A DNA stretch of 64,000 nt from Acinetobacter pullicarnis (GTDB lineage Bacteria; Pseudomonadota; Gammaproteobacteria; Pseudomonadales; Moraxellaceae): the NCBI RefSeq assembly GCF_006352475.1, contig NZ_VCMZ01000001.1:3782001-3846000 (forward strand). Direction: 5' to 3'. The position numbers and the translations under genes are program-made. How positions within the stretch are numbered: the stretch's first letter is position 1; each line of letters starts with the position of its first letter. This document shows, piece after piece, positions 54,239 to 64,000 of this stretch. The notes beneath the pieces were generated by a model. It saw only the letters and a program-made list of their open reading frames with translations. It had not been told where the DNA came from and searched no databases.

Positions 54239-55495
54239 TTAGAAATTCAACTTCTTCGGCAATTGAATTTTAATAACTTCATTGTCATCTGCGCGTTTGG
54301 CATTACGCCCCGATGAGCCAGGAAAGTTATTGTCATTTAAAATGGTTAAGACGGTCGGACTTTCGATAATGACATCTTCAATGGTTTCAAATGGAAAACC
54401 GAAGGTCTCACCAGTCGCAATATCACCATCACGTGCCGTGCCATATAGTTTATTTGGATTAGCGATTTTCATTAAATCAACCAAATCTGTTCGCTCAACT
54501 GCTTCACCTACACCTTTGAGTTTCACATGAATTAGTTTTTTATAGCCATCTAATTTATTCTGGCTACCATCCCGCTCAATAATAATCCCTTCATTGGCAT
54601 TAATCATTTGGAAGTCACCAATATTGGTCGCTTTGTCTGCCAACTTAAAATAATAATACTCACCCGTATAGGCTTTCTTTTGTAGGTCAAATTTTGAAAT
54701 AATCAACTGACCTGAACGATCACCTAATAATGGTTTTTCTAACAACGGATATAAATAACGCCCATCCTTAGATAAAGCCATCCCCTCAAATCCAGCACTA
54801 CGCTGTACCAACGGTTCGACATAGTTGATATTGGCTTTGTTCAACTGATTTTGCGGTGAACGAAGTTCCTGCGATGGATTTAATGGGTTGGGTAAGGTAA
54901 ATGGTGCATCTAATAAAATGCCATTTTGATCAAAATGCAATAAATATGGACCGAACTCTTCACCGATCCAATAACTCCCATCCGCTGCACGTTGCAAAGA
55001 TTCTGGATCAAAATCTGCCCCGGTGAGCAGACGCTCGGCTGTATTTTGATGAACAATATTGAATGGAATTTTTTTGTTGGGATCACTTAATTGAATAAAG
55101 CGCTGTACCTGTACTTTTGCTGTGCCACCATTTTTGGTCTTAAAATCAGGTTTAATTTGATAAATTCTTAATAGAAAATCTGCGGAATTATCTTGTGCAC
55201 CAAAACCATTATCCGCCATGGTCATATAACTCCCATCTGGATTTTTCAATGCTCCTGAGAAACCTTGTACAGGTTGTCCTTTAAAGGGTGGAAAAATGCC
55301 ATTCGCACCCTTCACGGCTGCACCCGAATCTGGTCCTGCCGCATAAGTATCAACATCTAAACGTGCGAAACTAATCAAAGTTGGAACGGTGACCGCTTCT
55401 TCAGGCACTGAAACCGTTTGGTCTTGATCCTCATTTTCACATGCGCTCAATCCTAAGCTTGCCAAAATTAATATGACCAAATAGTTTTTCTTCAT
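54239..55495 (-). CDS. esterase-like activity of phytase family lipoprotein
   Basis: A 418-residue lipoprotein with lipobox LSAC (Cys about residue 19). It is followed by a beta-propeller-like domain of the phytase-esterase-like family: GFSGALKNPDGSYMTMADNGFGAQDNSADF, DFDPESLQRAADGSYWIGEEFGPYLLHFD, GFEGMALSKDGRYLYPLLEKP and the end DNEVIKIQLP. Proteins of this family are often predicted phosphodiesterases; real substrate is not known. A Pho-box-like site about 60 bases upstream of the start is weakly suggestive of control by phosphate. Confidence 0.9.
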   Translation of the reverse strand: MKKNYLVILILASLGLSACENEDQDQTVSVPEEAVTVPTLISFARLDVDTYAAGPDSGAAVKGANGIFPPFKGQPVQGFSGALKNPDGSYMTMADNGFGAQDNSADFLLRIYQIKPDFKTKNGGTAKVQVQRFIQLSDPNKKIPFNIVHQNTAERLLTGADFDPESLQRAADGSYWIGEEFGPYLLHFDQNGILLDAPFTLPNPLNPSQELRSPQNQLNKANINYVEPLVQRSAGFEGMALSKDGRYLYPLLEKPLLGDRSGQLIISKFDLQKKAYTGEYYYFKLADKATNIGDFQMINANEGIIIERDGSQNKLDGYKKLIHVKLKGVGEAVERTDLVDLMKIANPNKLYGTARDGDIATGETFGFPFETIEDVIIESPTVLTILNDNNFPGSSGRNAKRADDNEVIKIQLPKKLNF

Positions 55496-55896
55496 TTTCA
55501 GGGCAACGTATTTAAATTAGATTTATCTATTAAAACAGTGTGATATGACATCTATAGGTCAATTTTGTGACAGTAGATGATGCGCTAAATCAATTTGATT
55601 CACCGCATAAAACGGATAATGAGGTTTCACGTGGAGTAGTGCTGTGTCTTACTTTGACGCCATCTTATTTTGTGCTGGCTTTTATTTGATTTTATTATCA
55701 TTTCTAACTCTTCCCGCTGTCAGCTTTCGCCTACAAAACATACTGCCTTTTACGCCTTTTCTAACATCAACGTGCTGACTAGAATTTAAACAATGGAAGG
55801 CATATCCATGATAATAATAAAAAATAATCCTTATAACATGCCAAAAAAATGATATTGAGCTCACAGCGCGACTCAATATTTATAAGCAGTGCAAAT
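55496..55896. promoter_or_regulatory. gap upstream of the esterase-like gene, with a weak Pho-box-like site
   Basis: About 400 bases without a credible gene (a 64-codon minus-strand frame at 55682-55876 has no support). On the minus strand, 55573-55556 reads CTGTCAC-AAAA-TTGACCT, resembling the Pho box (CTGTCAT, four bases, CTGTCAT), with the first half good and the second half poor. It would suit a phosphate-related enzyme. Confidence 0.3.
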
Positions 55897-55928
55897 AAAC
55901 CGCCTCGACATACTGACGAGGCGGTTTT
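55897..55928 (-). terminator. terminator of acs
   Basis: AAACCGCCTCG and CGAGGCGGTTT pair around a 9-base loop. The stem is GC-rich, about 24 bases after the acs stop on the minus strand. Confidence 0.88.
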
Positions 55929-55951
55929 AAATGGCCGTTTTTAAATGATGA

Positions 55952-57901
55952 TTAAGCTGTCGTCCCTGCTTGTACCTCAGCAATCAACTGTTCCACCACC
56001 TGTGGGTCAGCCAAAGTCGAGATATCTCCTAAGCTATCGAGCTCATTGGCGACAATTTTTCTTAAAATGCGGCGCATGATTTTACCCGAACGCGTCTTGG
56101 GCAAAGCAGGTGCCCAATAAATCGCATCAGGTGTTGCCACAGGACCGAGCACCTTACGCACCCAAGCATAAAGCTCCTGACGCAACGCTTCACGTTCAAC
56201 GATGTCTGCTTGCAAAGTGACATAAGCACAAATGCCTTGGCCTTTAATCTCGTGAGGCATACCCACCACAGCAGCTTCTGCAACGGCTTGGTGAGCCACC
56301 AAAGCACTTTCAATTTCTGCCGTCCCAAGTCGATGACCCGAAACATTAAGCACATCATCGACGCGCCCTGTAATCCAGTAGTAACCATCTTTATCACGGC
56401 GCGCACCATCTCCAGTAAAATAACTTCCCGGATAGGTCGCAAAGTAAGCCTCAACAAAACGTGCAGGATCGCGCCAAATAGTACGCATCATTCCAGGCCA
56501 AGCATCTTTAATCACGAGGTTTCCTTCGCCGATGCCTTCAATCTCATGACCTTCGTTATCCACCAACGCAGGTTGTATACCAAAGAATGGCCGTGTTGCA
56601 GAGCCTGGTTTGAGTGGTGTTGCGCCCGGCAGCGGTGAAATTAAAATGCCACCTGTTTCAGTTTGCCACCAGGTATCAACAATTGGGCAGCGCCCCTCAC
56701 CAACCACATTAAAATACCAATTCCATGCTTCGGGGTTAATCGGCTCACCCACTGAACCCAATAAGCGCAAACTACTCCGATCACTTTCACGTACAAAAGC
56801 ATCCCCCTCTCGCATCATGGCGCGGATCACAGTCGGTGCGGTATATAAAATCGTGACATTGTGCTTATCCACGATATGCCCCGTTCGTGCCCAACTCGGA
56901 TACTGCGGAATTCCCTCAAACATCATGGTGGTGGTACCATTCGACAATGGCCCATAAATGACATAAGAATGTCCCGTAACCCAGCCAACATCAGCTGTAC
57001 ACCAAAATACGTCATCTTGTTTTATATCAAAGACTTCTCTAAAAGTGCTATTAACATAGGTCAAATAGCCCCCTGTGGTATGCAATACCCCTTTGGGTTT
57101 TCCTGTTGAGCCAGAGGTATATAAAATAAATAATGGATCTTCGGCATTCATCGGTTCTGGTGGACAAATGTCATTCACACTCATGATTTCCATGTGATAC
57201 CACAAGTCACGCGCAGGGGTTAATACAATCGGATTGCCCGTACGATGCACCACCACCACATGTTGTACCGATTCAGTACCCTCTACTGCCAAAGCTGCAT
57301 CGACATTGTCTTTTAGAAAAATTGGTTTACCGCCACGCATTCCTGAATCGGCAGTAATAATTAATTTGGCTTGACTGTCTTGGATGCGGCTCGCCAAGGC
57401 ATCGGGCGAAAACCCACCAAACACCACACAATGTACCGCACCAATGCGGGCACAGGCCAACATCGCGATTGCGGCTTCCGACACCATTGGCATATAGAGA
57501 ATGACCCGATCCCCTTTGCGAATGCCCCGTTTTTTCAGCACATTGGCAAAGCGACAAACTTCATCATGTAATTCTTCAAATGAAATAATTTTATGCCGTG
57601 ATGGATGATCTCCCTCCCAAATAATCGCAGGTTTATGTGGATGTTCTTTTAAATGACGATCTAAGCAATTGCTGCTAACGTTCAATTGACCATCAGCAAA
57701 CCATTCTATTTTAAAATTATCTGGATCGAAGCTACAGTTTTTGACTTGGGTAAATGGGGTCATCCATTCGAGTTTCTGAGCCGCTTCAGCCCAAAACTCA
57801 TTTGGATGTTCAATAGATTGTTGATAGCGTGCAAAGTATTGTTGCTCATTGGTCCGTGCAGTTTTCACAAACTCTTCCGGTACCGGATAGATTTCATTCA
57901 T
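55952..57901 (-). CDS. acs: acetyl-CoA synthetase
   Basis: A 649-residue acetate-CoA ligase, full length. The adenylating signature [18 protein letters not shown], the acetate-pocket TWWQTETGG, the hinge [21 protein letters not shown] and the acetylatable lysine in [15 protein letters not shown] are present. It converts acetate, ATP and CoA to acetyl-CoA for growth on acetate and overflow recovery. The gene stands alone; its upstream region (57902-58144) holds no recognisable operator. Confidence 0.97.
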   Translation of the reverse strand: MNEIYPVPEEFVKTARTNEQQYFARYQQSIEHPNEFWAEAAQKLEWMTPFTQVKNCSFDPDNFKIEWFADGQLNVSSNCLDRHLKEHPHKPAIIWEGDHPSRHKIISFEELHDEVCRFANVLKKRGIRKGDRVILYMPMVSEAAIAMLACARIGAVHCVVFGGFSPDALASRIQDSQAKLIITADSGMRGGKPIFLKDNVDAALAVEGTESVQHVVVVHRTGNPIVLTPARDLWYHMEIMSVNDICPPEPMNAEDPLFILYTSGSTGKPKGVLHTTGGYLTYVNSTFREVFDIKQDDVFWCTADVGWVTGHSYVIYGPLSNGTTTMMFEGIPQYPSWARTGHIVDKHNVTILYTAPTVIRAMMREGDAFVRESDRSSLRLLGSVGEPINPEAWNWYFNVVGEGRCPIVDTWWQTETGGILISPLPGATPLKPGSATRPFFGIQPALVDNEGHEIEGIGEGNLVIKDAWPGMMRTIWRDPARFVEAYFATYPGSYFTGDGARRDKDGYYWITGRVDDVLNVSGHRLGTAEIESALVAHQAVAEAAVVGMPHEIKGQGICAYVTLQADIVEREALRQELYAWVRKVLGPVATPDAIYWAPALPKTRSGKIMRRILRKIVANELDSLGDISTLADPQVVEQLIAEVQAGTTA

Positions 57902-58144
57902 ATGCGACTTCCTTGAAATGCCCTGTTCATCATGATGGGCGCTATTTGGTTTGTTGTTTTATTCCTTGCATAGCTTAAGTATTACGACAGCCATAACTGT
58001 ACAACAATTAGCCTTTAGTCGTAAATTTGATTGTAGCGCTAAAACATTTTTTTTGTATAACATCATAGAGAAAGATGTCATCTTCCCTATGCAGAAGCTT
58101 GATCAATCAGGCAAAATAATCCATCAAAATTATGGGGTATCACC

Positions 58145-59107
58145 GTGGTGAATGAAGTAAGCAAATTCAGCCTTTCAGTGCAAGATGCCACGCAAGCACT
58201 GCAAGCCGCATCTGAAAAAACGGCGAAAACCGTATTGGGCGAAACCACTAAATATAATGAAGCCTATACCATCTTCGATAAAATAATGGCCAGTTTTTGG
58301 GAGCGTCTGCCTTACTTTATTATTGCAGTCGTTGTTTTTATTCTGTTTTGGCTTCTGTCCAAAGTCTTCAAGTTCTTTATCGCAAAAACTTTATCTAATC
58401 GCACCTATACTCGGCAAAATCTAGTGTTGGTACTTAATCGCGTTGGCAGCAGCGCAATTGTATTTTTCGGCTTCCTGATCGCGATGGTAATTGCCATTCC
58501 AGGCTTTACCCCAAGTCAGTTGGTGGGTGCTTTAGGGATTGGATCTGTTGCGATTGGCTTTGCATTTAAAGATATTTTCCAAAACATGCTGTCTGGAATT
58601 TTAATTTTATTGGGCGAACCTTTTCGCATTGGTGACACCATTGTGGTCAACAATATGGAAGGCAAAGTTGAAGATATTCAAGTTCGTGCAACATTTTTAC
58701 GCTCCCCAGATGGACGTCGCGTGGTCATTCCAAATGCCACGGTCTATACCAGTGCCGTGATCGTCAATACGGCCTATATGGAACGTCGTTGTGATTTTAG
58801 TATTGGGATTGGCTACGACGATGACGTACAGAAAGCCAAAAAAATTATTTTAAATATTCTAGACCGAAACCAAACCATACTTAGCCAACCTAGTTTTAGC
58901 GTCAATGTCAGTAACTTAGCTGAGTTCTCAGTCAAGTTAGCTGTCACATGGTGGGTCAATACCCAAGAAACCTCAACGTCAGCCTCTATAAGCAAAGTAC
59001 AAGAAGAAGTCGTTCAAGCCTTTCGTTGTGAAAAAATCTCAATTCCCTATCCAGTACAAGAAGTTAAAGTCTATCGTGGTGAGCCTAACCTACCGAATCA
59101 AGACTAA
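58145..59107 (+). CDS. small mechanosensitive ion channel, MscS family
   Basis: A 320-residue MscS-type channel starting at a GTG with GGGG seven bases upstream. Three membrane helices lie between about 48 and 160. The pore helix is recognisable by its Gly/Ala pattern, LVGALGIGSVAIGFAFKDIFQNMLSGILIL. The beta domain has GEPFRIGDTIVVNNMEGKVEDIQVRATFLRSPDGRRVVIPNATVYTS, strongly conserved. It opens on osmotic downshift and releases small solutes. Confidence 0.93.
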   Translation: MVNEVSKFSLSVQDATQALQAASEKTAKTVLGETTKYNEAYTIFDKIMASFWERLPYFIIAVVVFILFWLLSKVFKFFIAKTLSNRTYTRQNLVLVLNRVGSSAIVFFGFLIAMVIAIPGFTPSQLVGALGIGSVAIGFAFKDIFQNMLSGILILLGEPFRIGDTIVVNNMEGKVEDIQVRATFLRSPDGRRVVIPNATVYTSAVIVNTAYMERRCDFSIGIGYDDDVQKAKKIILNILDRNQTILSQPSFSVNVSNLAEFSVKLAVTWWVNTQETSTSASISKVQEEVVQAFRCEKISIPYPVQEVKVYRGEPNLPNQD

Positions 59108-59139
59108 GCTGGTGCCAGTTGCCCTCACATAGATCGCGC

Positions 59140-59856
59140 TCATCCATACTGACTAAACAAACGGCCGAGTACATAAGGAATGGCCGTTTCAGTGCGCAAA
59201 ATACGCGAACCCAAGCTTACGGCTTGGCAGCCATTGGCCACCAATAAATCAATCTCATAGGGAATAAATCCACCTTCTGGCCCAATCACAATACTGCATG
59301 CATGCTCAATGGCATGCGGCATTGCAGTCGTAGCATAAGGATGTGCCACATAGGCTGGCCGTTGTGCTGCAATATAGCTCGGTAGCATGTCTTCAACAAA
59401 AGGCTTAAAACGTTTATGAATTTCGATGCAGGGTGCCATCGTATCGCCTGCTTGTTCTAAACCGAGCGTGACATAGTCATCAATCTGCTGCAACAACGGG
59501 CTCTGCCAATAGCTTTTATCAACACGATAGCTATGTAATAACACAATTTTTTCCACGCCCAAGGTGACGCTGTCCATGATCAAACGACGCAATACTTTTG
59601 GACGTGGCATTGCCACAATCAACGTCACTGGCAATTTTTCTGGAACCGCCTGTGAGACCAAAGCTTTAAGTTGAATCTCATCCGCAGTAACGGCAATCAC
59701 TTCGGTTAAATAACGTGCTCCACCACGGATACCGACTTTCAACTGATCTCCGACTTTAACCGCCAGATGTTGATGTAGATGCTGCAATTGACGACTGGAC
59801 TGAATTGACCAAATCTCAGACTGCGCCTGCTCAGGCGTGATTAATACAATATTCAT
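59140..59856 (-). CDS. rsmE: 16S rRNA (uracil1498-N3)-methyltransferase
   Basis: A 238-residue SPOUT methyltransferase. An N-terminal PUA-like part binds RNA (HLAVKVGDQLKVGIRGGARYLTEV) and the C-terminal trefoil knot contains IVIGPEGGFIPYEIDLL and the end LGSRILRTETAIPYVLG, typical of RsmE. It methylates U1498 in 16S rRNA. It follows waaA by 12 bases and is probably co-transcribed with it. Confidence 0.95.
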   Translation of the reverse strand: MNIVLITPEQAQSEIWSIQSSRQLQHLHQHLAVKVGDQLKVGIRGGARYLTEVIAVTADEIQLKALVSQAVPEKLPVTLIVAMPRPKVLRRLIMDSVTLGVEKIVLLHSYRVDKSYWQSPLLQQIDDYVTLGLEQAGDTMAPCIEIHKRFKPFVEDMLPSYIAAQRPAYVAHPYATTAMPHAIEHACSIVIGPEGGFIPYEIDLLVANGCQAVSLGSRILRTETAIPYVLGRLFSQYG

Positions 59857-59868
59857 GCAAAACTCAAT

Positions 59869-61197
59869 TTATACTTTTTTGAGTGAATCTAAATGTGGCA
59901 GCGCGTGCTGATCGGTCTTTAAATACCGATCAATCACTGCAATATGTTGCTGCAAAGACCCACGGTTCTGCGCCAAAACTTGCTGTGCATTATCATTTAA
60001 GCGTTTGGCCAAAGCGGGCTGTTCAATACATTCAATTAAATGCTGTACCACTTGCCCTTCATCTTGCCCCAAGAGAACCGCTTGGGCTGTCAAAAAGTCA
60101 TCAACAATGGTTTGAAAGTTAAAATAATTTGGCCCAATCACCGTCGCGACACCTAGCACCAGTGGCTCTAAAATATTATGCCCGCCCCCTGGGGTATTCA
60201 GCGACCCACCGACAAAACAGGCTTGGCTTAAGGCATACCACAACCATAACTCACCCATCGAATCTGCCAAATAAACTTGGGTATCCGACTCAATCTGTTG
60301 CCCTAAGCTGCGTCGTTGGGTTCGTAGACCCAACGTCTGACTGTGTGCAAAAACCTCATCAAAACGCTCTGGATGGCGTGGCACCACAATACAGATATAG
60401 TCCGTATGCTGCTGTAAATAGGGTACTAGTCTAGACAGTAACAGCTGTTCTTCGGGGGCATGGGTACTGGCAATGGTGATAATTTTTCGATCTTGTAAGT
60501 GCCAGTCCTGTTTGAGCTGCAGCGCTTGCGCCACAAAAGCGACAGGTGCATCAATATCAAACTTAATACTTCCAACCACCTGCGTCTGTGCTGCAATCGC
60601 ACCTAAATCAAGATAGCGTTGCTGCGTGGCCTGATCTTGAGCCAATAACTGAGTTAAGCCTTGTAGCATTGGACGGGTAATGGAAGGCACTTTGGCATAG
60701 GCTTGTGCCGATTTTGCAGATAACCGCGCATTAATGAGGATGCATGGCACTGCCAATTGGCGTGCCTGATCAATTAAATTGGGCCATAACTCTGTTTCCA
60801 CCAGCAATAAAATTTTAGGTTGATACTGCTGAAAAAAAGCGCGTACTAAGTGTTTTTGATCGGCAGGTAAATATACCGCCTGAAATAGATCTTGATATTG
60901 CTCATTGAGAAATAATGCTTTGGCACGTGCTTGACCTGTTTTAGTGGTATTGGTCAGCAATACTGGATGGCCTAAATTAAGATAATGTTCAACCAAAGGT
61001 TGAGCCGCATTGGTTTCACCCACCGAAACGGCATGAAACCAAATACTGTGTAAGTTTTTAGTCGATTGAAAAGGTCCAAAACGTTCTAAGCACTCAACTT
61101 GGTATTGTGCTAAATCCAACGCGCGTTTTTTAATCCGCCATTTATACAATGGCTTAATGATCATTAGTGCTGCGTTATACCAAAATGGAGTCGCCAA
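59869..61197 (-). CDS. waaA: 3-deoxy-D-manno-octulosonic acid (Kdo) transferase
   Basis: A 442-residue glycosyltransferase that adds Kdo to lipid A precursor at the inner membrane. An N-terminal membrane-associated part is followed by two Rossmann-like domains: WFHAVSVGETNAAQPLV, LLVETELWPNLI and SIKFD in the first; ASTHAPEEQLLL, VPRHPERF, CFVGGSLNTPGGHNILEPL in the second. The start is a TTG at 61197 with GAAGG seven bases upstream; a shorter start at the internal ATG (about residue 12) is possible. It heads a two-gene unit with rsmE. Confidence 0.95.
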   Translation of the reverse strand: MATPFWYNAALMIIKPLYKWRIKKRALDLAQYQVECLERFGPFQSTKNLHSIWFHAVSVGETNAAQPLVEHYLNLGHPVLLTNTTKTGQARAKALFLNEQYQDLFQAVYLPADQKHLVRAFFQQYQPKILLLVETELWPNLIDQARQLAVPCILINARLSAKSAQAYAKVPSITRPMLQGLTQLLAQDQATQQRYLDLGAIAAQTQVVGSIKFDIDAPVAFVAQALQLKQDWHLQDRKIITIASTHAPEEQLLLSRLVPYLQQHTDYICIVVPRHPERFDEVFAHSQTLGLRTQRRSLGQQIESDTQVYLADSMGELWLWYALSQACFVGGSLNTPGGGHNILEPLVLGVATVIGPNYFNFQTIVDDFLTAQAVLLGQDEGQVVQHLIECIEQPALAKRLNDNAQQVLAQNRGSLQQHIAVIDRYLKTDQHALPHLDSLKKV

Positions 61198-61300
61198 ACA
61201 GATACCTTCTCTCTAAACAATTTCAGTTTCGTGCAGGCAATATAGCAAAGCCGAATCATGCAAAGAAAGGATTATTCGACTTTGCGCTTGGCTTTTTTGT

Positions 61301-62356
61301 TTATGCTTCGGCAAGGGTTGGATAATCGGTATAGCCTTCTGCTGAATCCGCATAGAGTGTGGTCGGATTAAGCTCATTCAAGGCAGCATTTTCTTGAAAA
61401 CGCTGTAATAAATCAGGATTTGCAATATAAGCCAATCCAAATGCAACCGCATCGACTGCATTGTCAGCCAAAAGCTGCTGAGCCGAGTCAAAATCTAAGC
61501 TTTCATTGGCAATCCAAGCACCGTCAAACTTCTGACGTAACATTGGTCCCATACTGTCTTCAGCCAAATGCTCGCGTGAAAAAATAAAAGCAATCTTTCT
61601 CAGGTTAAGCTGTTCAACCACATAACTAAAGAGTGCAATGCGATTGTCGTCCAACATATCATGCGATAAAGCACGTGGTGACAAATGCACGCCCACCCGT
61701 CCGGCTCCACACGCTTCAATCAAAGCATCGACAACTTCAAGTAAAAAACGTGCGCGATTTTCAATGCTGCCACCATATTGGTCTTGGCGTTGATTGGTAT
61801 TGCTAAACAAGAACTGCTCAACCAAATAGCCATTGGCAGCATGCAATTCAACCGCATCAAATCCGGCTTGATTTGCCAAAACAGCTGCATGTTTATAATC
61901 AGCAATAATTTTTTTAATTTCAGCAACGTCTAAAGCACGAGGCGTCACATAATCACGTTTTGGTCGTAATAGACTCACATGACCAGCCGCTTTTACCGCA
62001 CTGGCAGAAACAGGCGTTTCGCCAATGATTTCAGGATCACTAATCCGCCCGACATGCCAAAGTTGTACCGCAATTTTAGCGCCTTGTAGATGCACAGCAT
62101 CGGTAATTTTTTTCCACGCCTCAGCCTGTGCTTGATTCCATAAGCCTGGGGTGTTGTAGTAACCCGCTGCTTGCGGGCTAATCACGGTGGCTTCGGTCAG
62201 TAATAAACCGGCATTGGCACGTTGTTGGTAATACTCCAGCATCAATGCATTGGGAACACGTGACGCATCACTACGTGCTCGTGTCAATGGTGCCAATACT
62301 AGACGATTTTTGATTTCAAAATCGCCAATTTTTAGAGCGGTTGTTAATTCAGCCAT
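61301..62356 (-). CDS. old yellow enzyme-type alkene reductase (NemA-like)
   Basis: A 351-residue FMN-dependent reductase with a TIM barrel. The start has NRLVLAPLTRARSD (flavin site), then QLWHVGRISDP, the substrate-binding HAANGYLVEQFL, QYGGSIENRARFLLEV, and the phosphate-binding end of the barrel VDAVAFGLAYIANPDLLQRF. It reduces activated alkenes and possibly nitro compounds with NADPH. The next gene upstream, an ArsR-type regulator 70 bases away, is probably its controller, as with nemR-nemA arrangements though the regulator family differs. Confidence 0.92.
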   Translation of the reverse strand: MAELTTALKIGDFEIKNRLVLAPLTRARSDASRVPNALMLEYYQQRANAGLLLTEATVISPQAAGYYNTPGLWNQAQAEAWKKITDAVHLQGAKIAVQLWHVGRISDPEIIGETPVSASAVKAAGHVSLLRPKRDYVTPRALDVAEIKKIIADYKHAAVLANQAGFDAVELHAANGYLVEQFLFSNTNQRQDQYGGSIENRARFLLEVVDALIEACGAGRVGVHLSPRALSHDMLDDNRIALFSYVVEQLNLRKIAFIFSREHLAEDSMGPMLRQKFDGAWIANESLDFDSAQQLLADNAVDAVAFGLAYIANPDLLQRFQENAALNELNPTTLYADSAEGYTDYPTLAEA

Positions 62357-62426
62357 ATTTGCCTCGCCACTGTATCTTGCAAAGCAAAGAGATCATTCAA
62401 CAATGAATCTTCTCGCCCGACAATCC

Positions 62427-62726
62427 TTACAGTGATTTTTTTAGATGATCAATATATTGCTGAATAAGCACTTCATTGCGAGAAAAGTATGACCATTGGC
62501 CATACTTTTCTACCTGGATTAATCCTGCCTGTTGTAATACCGATAAATGATTGGACATGGTTGATTGAGACACTTGTCCCAAGCGTTCAATATGCCCTGC
62601 ACACACACCACGATTAAAGTTGCCATATTCCTCAAGCGACAAATACTGCTCTGGATTTTTTAACCACTGCAAAATTTGTCGACGGATCGGATTGGCCAAT
62701 GCTTTAAAAATTAAATCGATATCCAT
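62427..62726 (-). CDS. ArsR-family transcription regulator
   Basis: A 99-residue winged-helix regulator: LIFKALANPIRRQILQWL, GVCAGHIERLGQVSQSTMSNHLSVLQQAGLIQVEKYGQWSYFSRNE. The recognition helix and wing are typical of the family. Cysteine is limited to CAGH, so a classical metal site such as ELCVCDL is missing; a redox or electrophile signal is more likely. It is transcribed before the OYE gene in the same direction and may control it. Confidence 0.88.
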   Translation of the reverse strand: MDIDLIFKALANPIRRQILQWLKNPEQYLSLEEYGNFNRGVCAGHIERLGQVSQSTMSNHLSVLQQAGLIQVEKYGQWSYFSRNEVLIQQYIDHLKKSL

Positions 62727-62886
62727 AATGAGACATATTCAATAAACAGCAAAGCGCTCTTCAGCAGTCACACCTAATATATCGCATTTTATAGATATTA
62801 ATATCGTTTTTTTACGATACGACTATAATCTATTGATATATATCTATGTTTTGTGAATAACGCAGTGCTTTGATTCCATACTTAGC

Positions 62887-63991
62887 TTATAAGCCTTGTT
62901 TTAAACTGGCCTCAATAAAGCGATCCAAGTCCCCATCCAATACAGCACTGGTATTTGAGTTTTCAACACCAGTCCGTAAATCTTTAATCCGCGAATCATC
63001 TAATACATAAGAACGAATCTGGCTGCCCCAACCAATGTCAGATTTCAAATCTTCGAGTGCTTGCGCTGCATCATTACGTTTTTGCATTTCCAACTCGTAT
63101 AGCTTGGCACGCAATTGCTTCCATGCTTGATCACGGTTGGCATGTTGAGAACGTTGGTTCTGACATGCGACGACAATACCAGTTGGTGTATGGGTTAAAC
63201 GAACGGCAGAATCTGTTTTGTTAATATGCTGCCCACCCGCGCCTGATGCACGATAAGTATCGGTGCGGACATCTGACGGATTGATTTCAATCTCAATGTT
63301 GTCATCCACTTCGGGAGAAATGAACACCGCAGAGAATGAAGTATGACGACGATTACCTGAGTCGAATGGTGATTTACGCACTAAGCGATGTACCCCAGTT
63401 TCGGTACGCAACCAGCCATACGCATATTCACCATCAACACGAATGGTTGCAGATTTAATCCCTGCAACATCGCCATCAGAGACTTCCATGAGCTCGGCTT
63501 TAAAGCCATGACGCTCAATCCAACGCATATACATACGTAATAACATGGATGCCCAATCTTGCGCTTCTGTACCACCTGAACCCGATTGAATCTCAAGGAA
63601 ACAAGGGTTTGGATCCATTGGATGGCTGAACATCCGGCGAAATTCTAATTCGCCCAGTTCTTTTTCGCCTGAATCGAGTTCAGCTTGTACATCACTCAAT
63701 AAGCTTTCATCATCCACTTCCACAGCAAGATCAAGCATCGCTTGTGCATCTTCGAGTAGCTGTGAAAGATTGTCCAACACATTAATTACGCCCTCAAGCT
63801 CGCCCTTTTCTTTGGCCATGGCTTGCGCACGTTTTTGATCATTCCAAATGCTAGGATCTTCTAACTCACGTAGGACCTCTTCTAAACGCTCTTTTTTTAG
63901 ATCGTAGTCAAAGATACCCCCGTAGTGTTTGACCACGGTCATTTAAGTCTTTTAATTGGTTTAGATAGGGATTAATTTCCACGTGTTGCAT
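62887..63991 (-). CDS. prfB: peptide chain release factor 2 (programmed +1 frameshift)
   Basis: A 367-residue RF2 read in two frames: ATG at 63991, 27 codons to CTT (63913-63911), a UGA at 63910-63908, then a +1 shift into the frame that ends at 62887. The shift joins GQTLRGYL to [14 protein letters not shown]2 motifs are intact: SPF in [13 protein letters not shown] and GGQ in [10 protein letters not shown]. It recognises UGA and UAA and releases peptides. RF2 level regulates its own frameshifting. A single-frame start at 63942 is an artefact of the downstream frame. Start codon lies nine bases from the window edge, with AGG just before it; the promoter is outside. Confidence 0.96.
63908..63922 (-). 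promoter_or_regulatory. RF2 autoregulatory frameshift site
   Basis: On the minus strand: GGGGG-TAT-CTT-TGA-C. The Shine-Dalgarno-like G-run three bases before the slippery CTT and the weak stop TGAC are those of the well-known RF2 frameshift signal. Confidence 0.95.
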
Positions 63992-64000
63992 CCTATACGG

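Noticed and set aside
56210-56638. A 142-codon plus-strand open frame inside acs
   Set aside because: Antisense shadow of acs without ribosome site or recognisable domain.
62887-63942. prfB as a single-frame 351-residue protein starting at 63942
   Set aside because: The first residues of that frame do not match RF2; the conserved N-terminus lies in the other frame upstream of the CTT-TGA shift site.

Overview
The window looks like an Acinetobacter chromosome (basis: family resemblance of ParC, CreBCD, WaaA and FadD, low GC, and the comM insertion site used by AbaR-type islands). I cannot name the species. It has two parts: the right end of a genomic island (1-20843) and a run of mostly housekeeping chromosomal genes (20844-64000). 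No tRNA, rRNA, CRISPR array or insertion sequence was seen.

Island. A Tn7-like transposon has split comM, whose 3' fragment starts at 20844. The transposon's right end (20706-20843) carries four directly repeated, TnsB-site-like units. Five transposition genes run inward: tniC (TnsA-like), tniA (TnsB-like DDE transposase), tniB (TnsC-like ATPase), tniD (TniQ/TnsD-like target selector) and tniE, a protein with twelve CxxC motifs. The left end and the 5' half of comM lie outside the window.

The cargo is a heavy-metal resistance unit. A CusR-class two-component system (11569-13640) is divergent from a long operon on the minus strand: two small membrane or periplasmic proteins, a CzcCBA RND efflux pump, a His-rich membrane protein, a HupE/UreJ-like permease, two paralogous periplasmic proteins, and a major facilitator with a His-rich tail. 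A CusR-type operator lies in the divergent promoter region. A second, perfectly palindromic copy at 14366-14389 lies upstream of a 50-residue secreted peptide ending in CTC; this gene is easy to miss and I regard it as the most interesting new element. Three intercistronic stem-loops punctuate the operon.

Chromosomal part. In order: a TorF-type putative porin and an OprD-type porin separated by a 1.2 kb gap, ppa, a MAPEG protein, fadD, parC (wild-type quinolone-determining residues), a NiaP-like transporter, a TRIC-type membrane protein, ychJ, a YoaE-like TerC/CBS protein, a LOG-family protein, an MdtD-like efflux pump overlapping a GH25 lysozyme gene, a lipoprotein, a potassium-channel-like protein with filter TVGSN, dinB, creBCD with an exact cre-tag before creD, ridA-like, ygiQ, a divergent cadR/P-type ATPase pair with a MerR-type promoter, a YnfM-like transporter, a structured non-coding segment near 54.1 kb, an esterase/phytase-like lipoprotein, acs, mscS, rsmE, waaA, an old-yellow-enzyme reductase, an ArsR-type regulator, and prfB with its programmed +1 frameshift.

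Metal handling recurs: an RND system on the island and a chromosomal P-type ATPase system could act in series, the ATPase moving metal from cytoplasm to periplasm and the RND pump from periplasm to outside. That link is inference.
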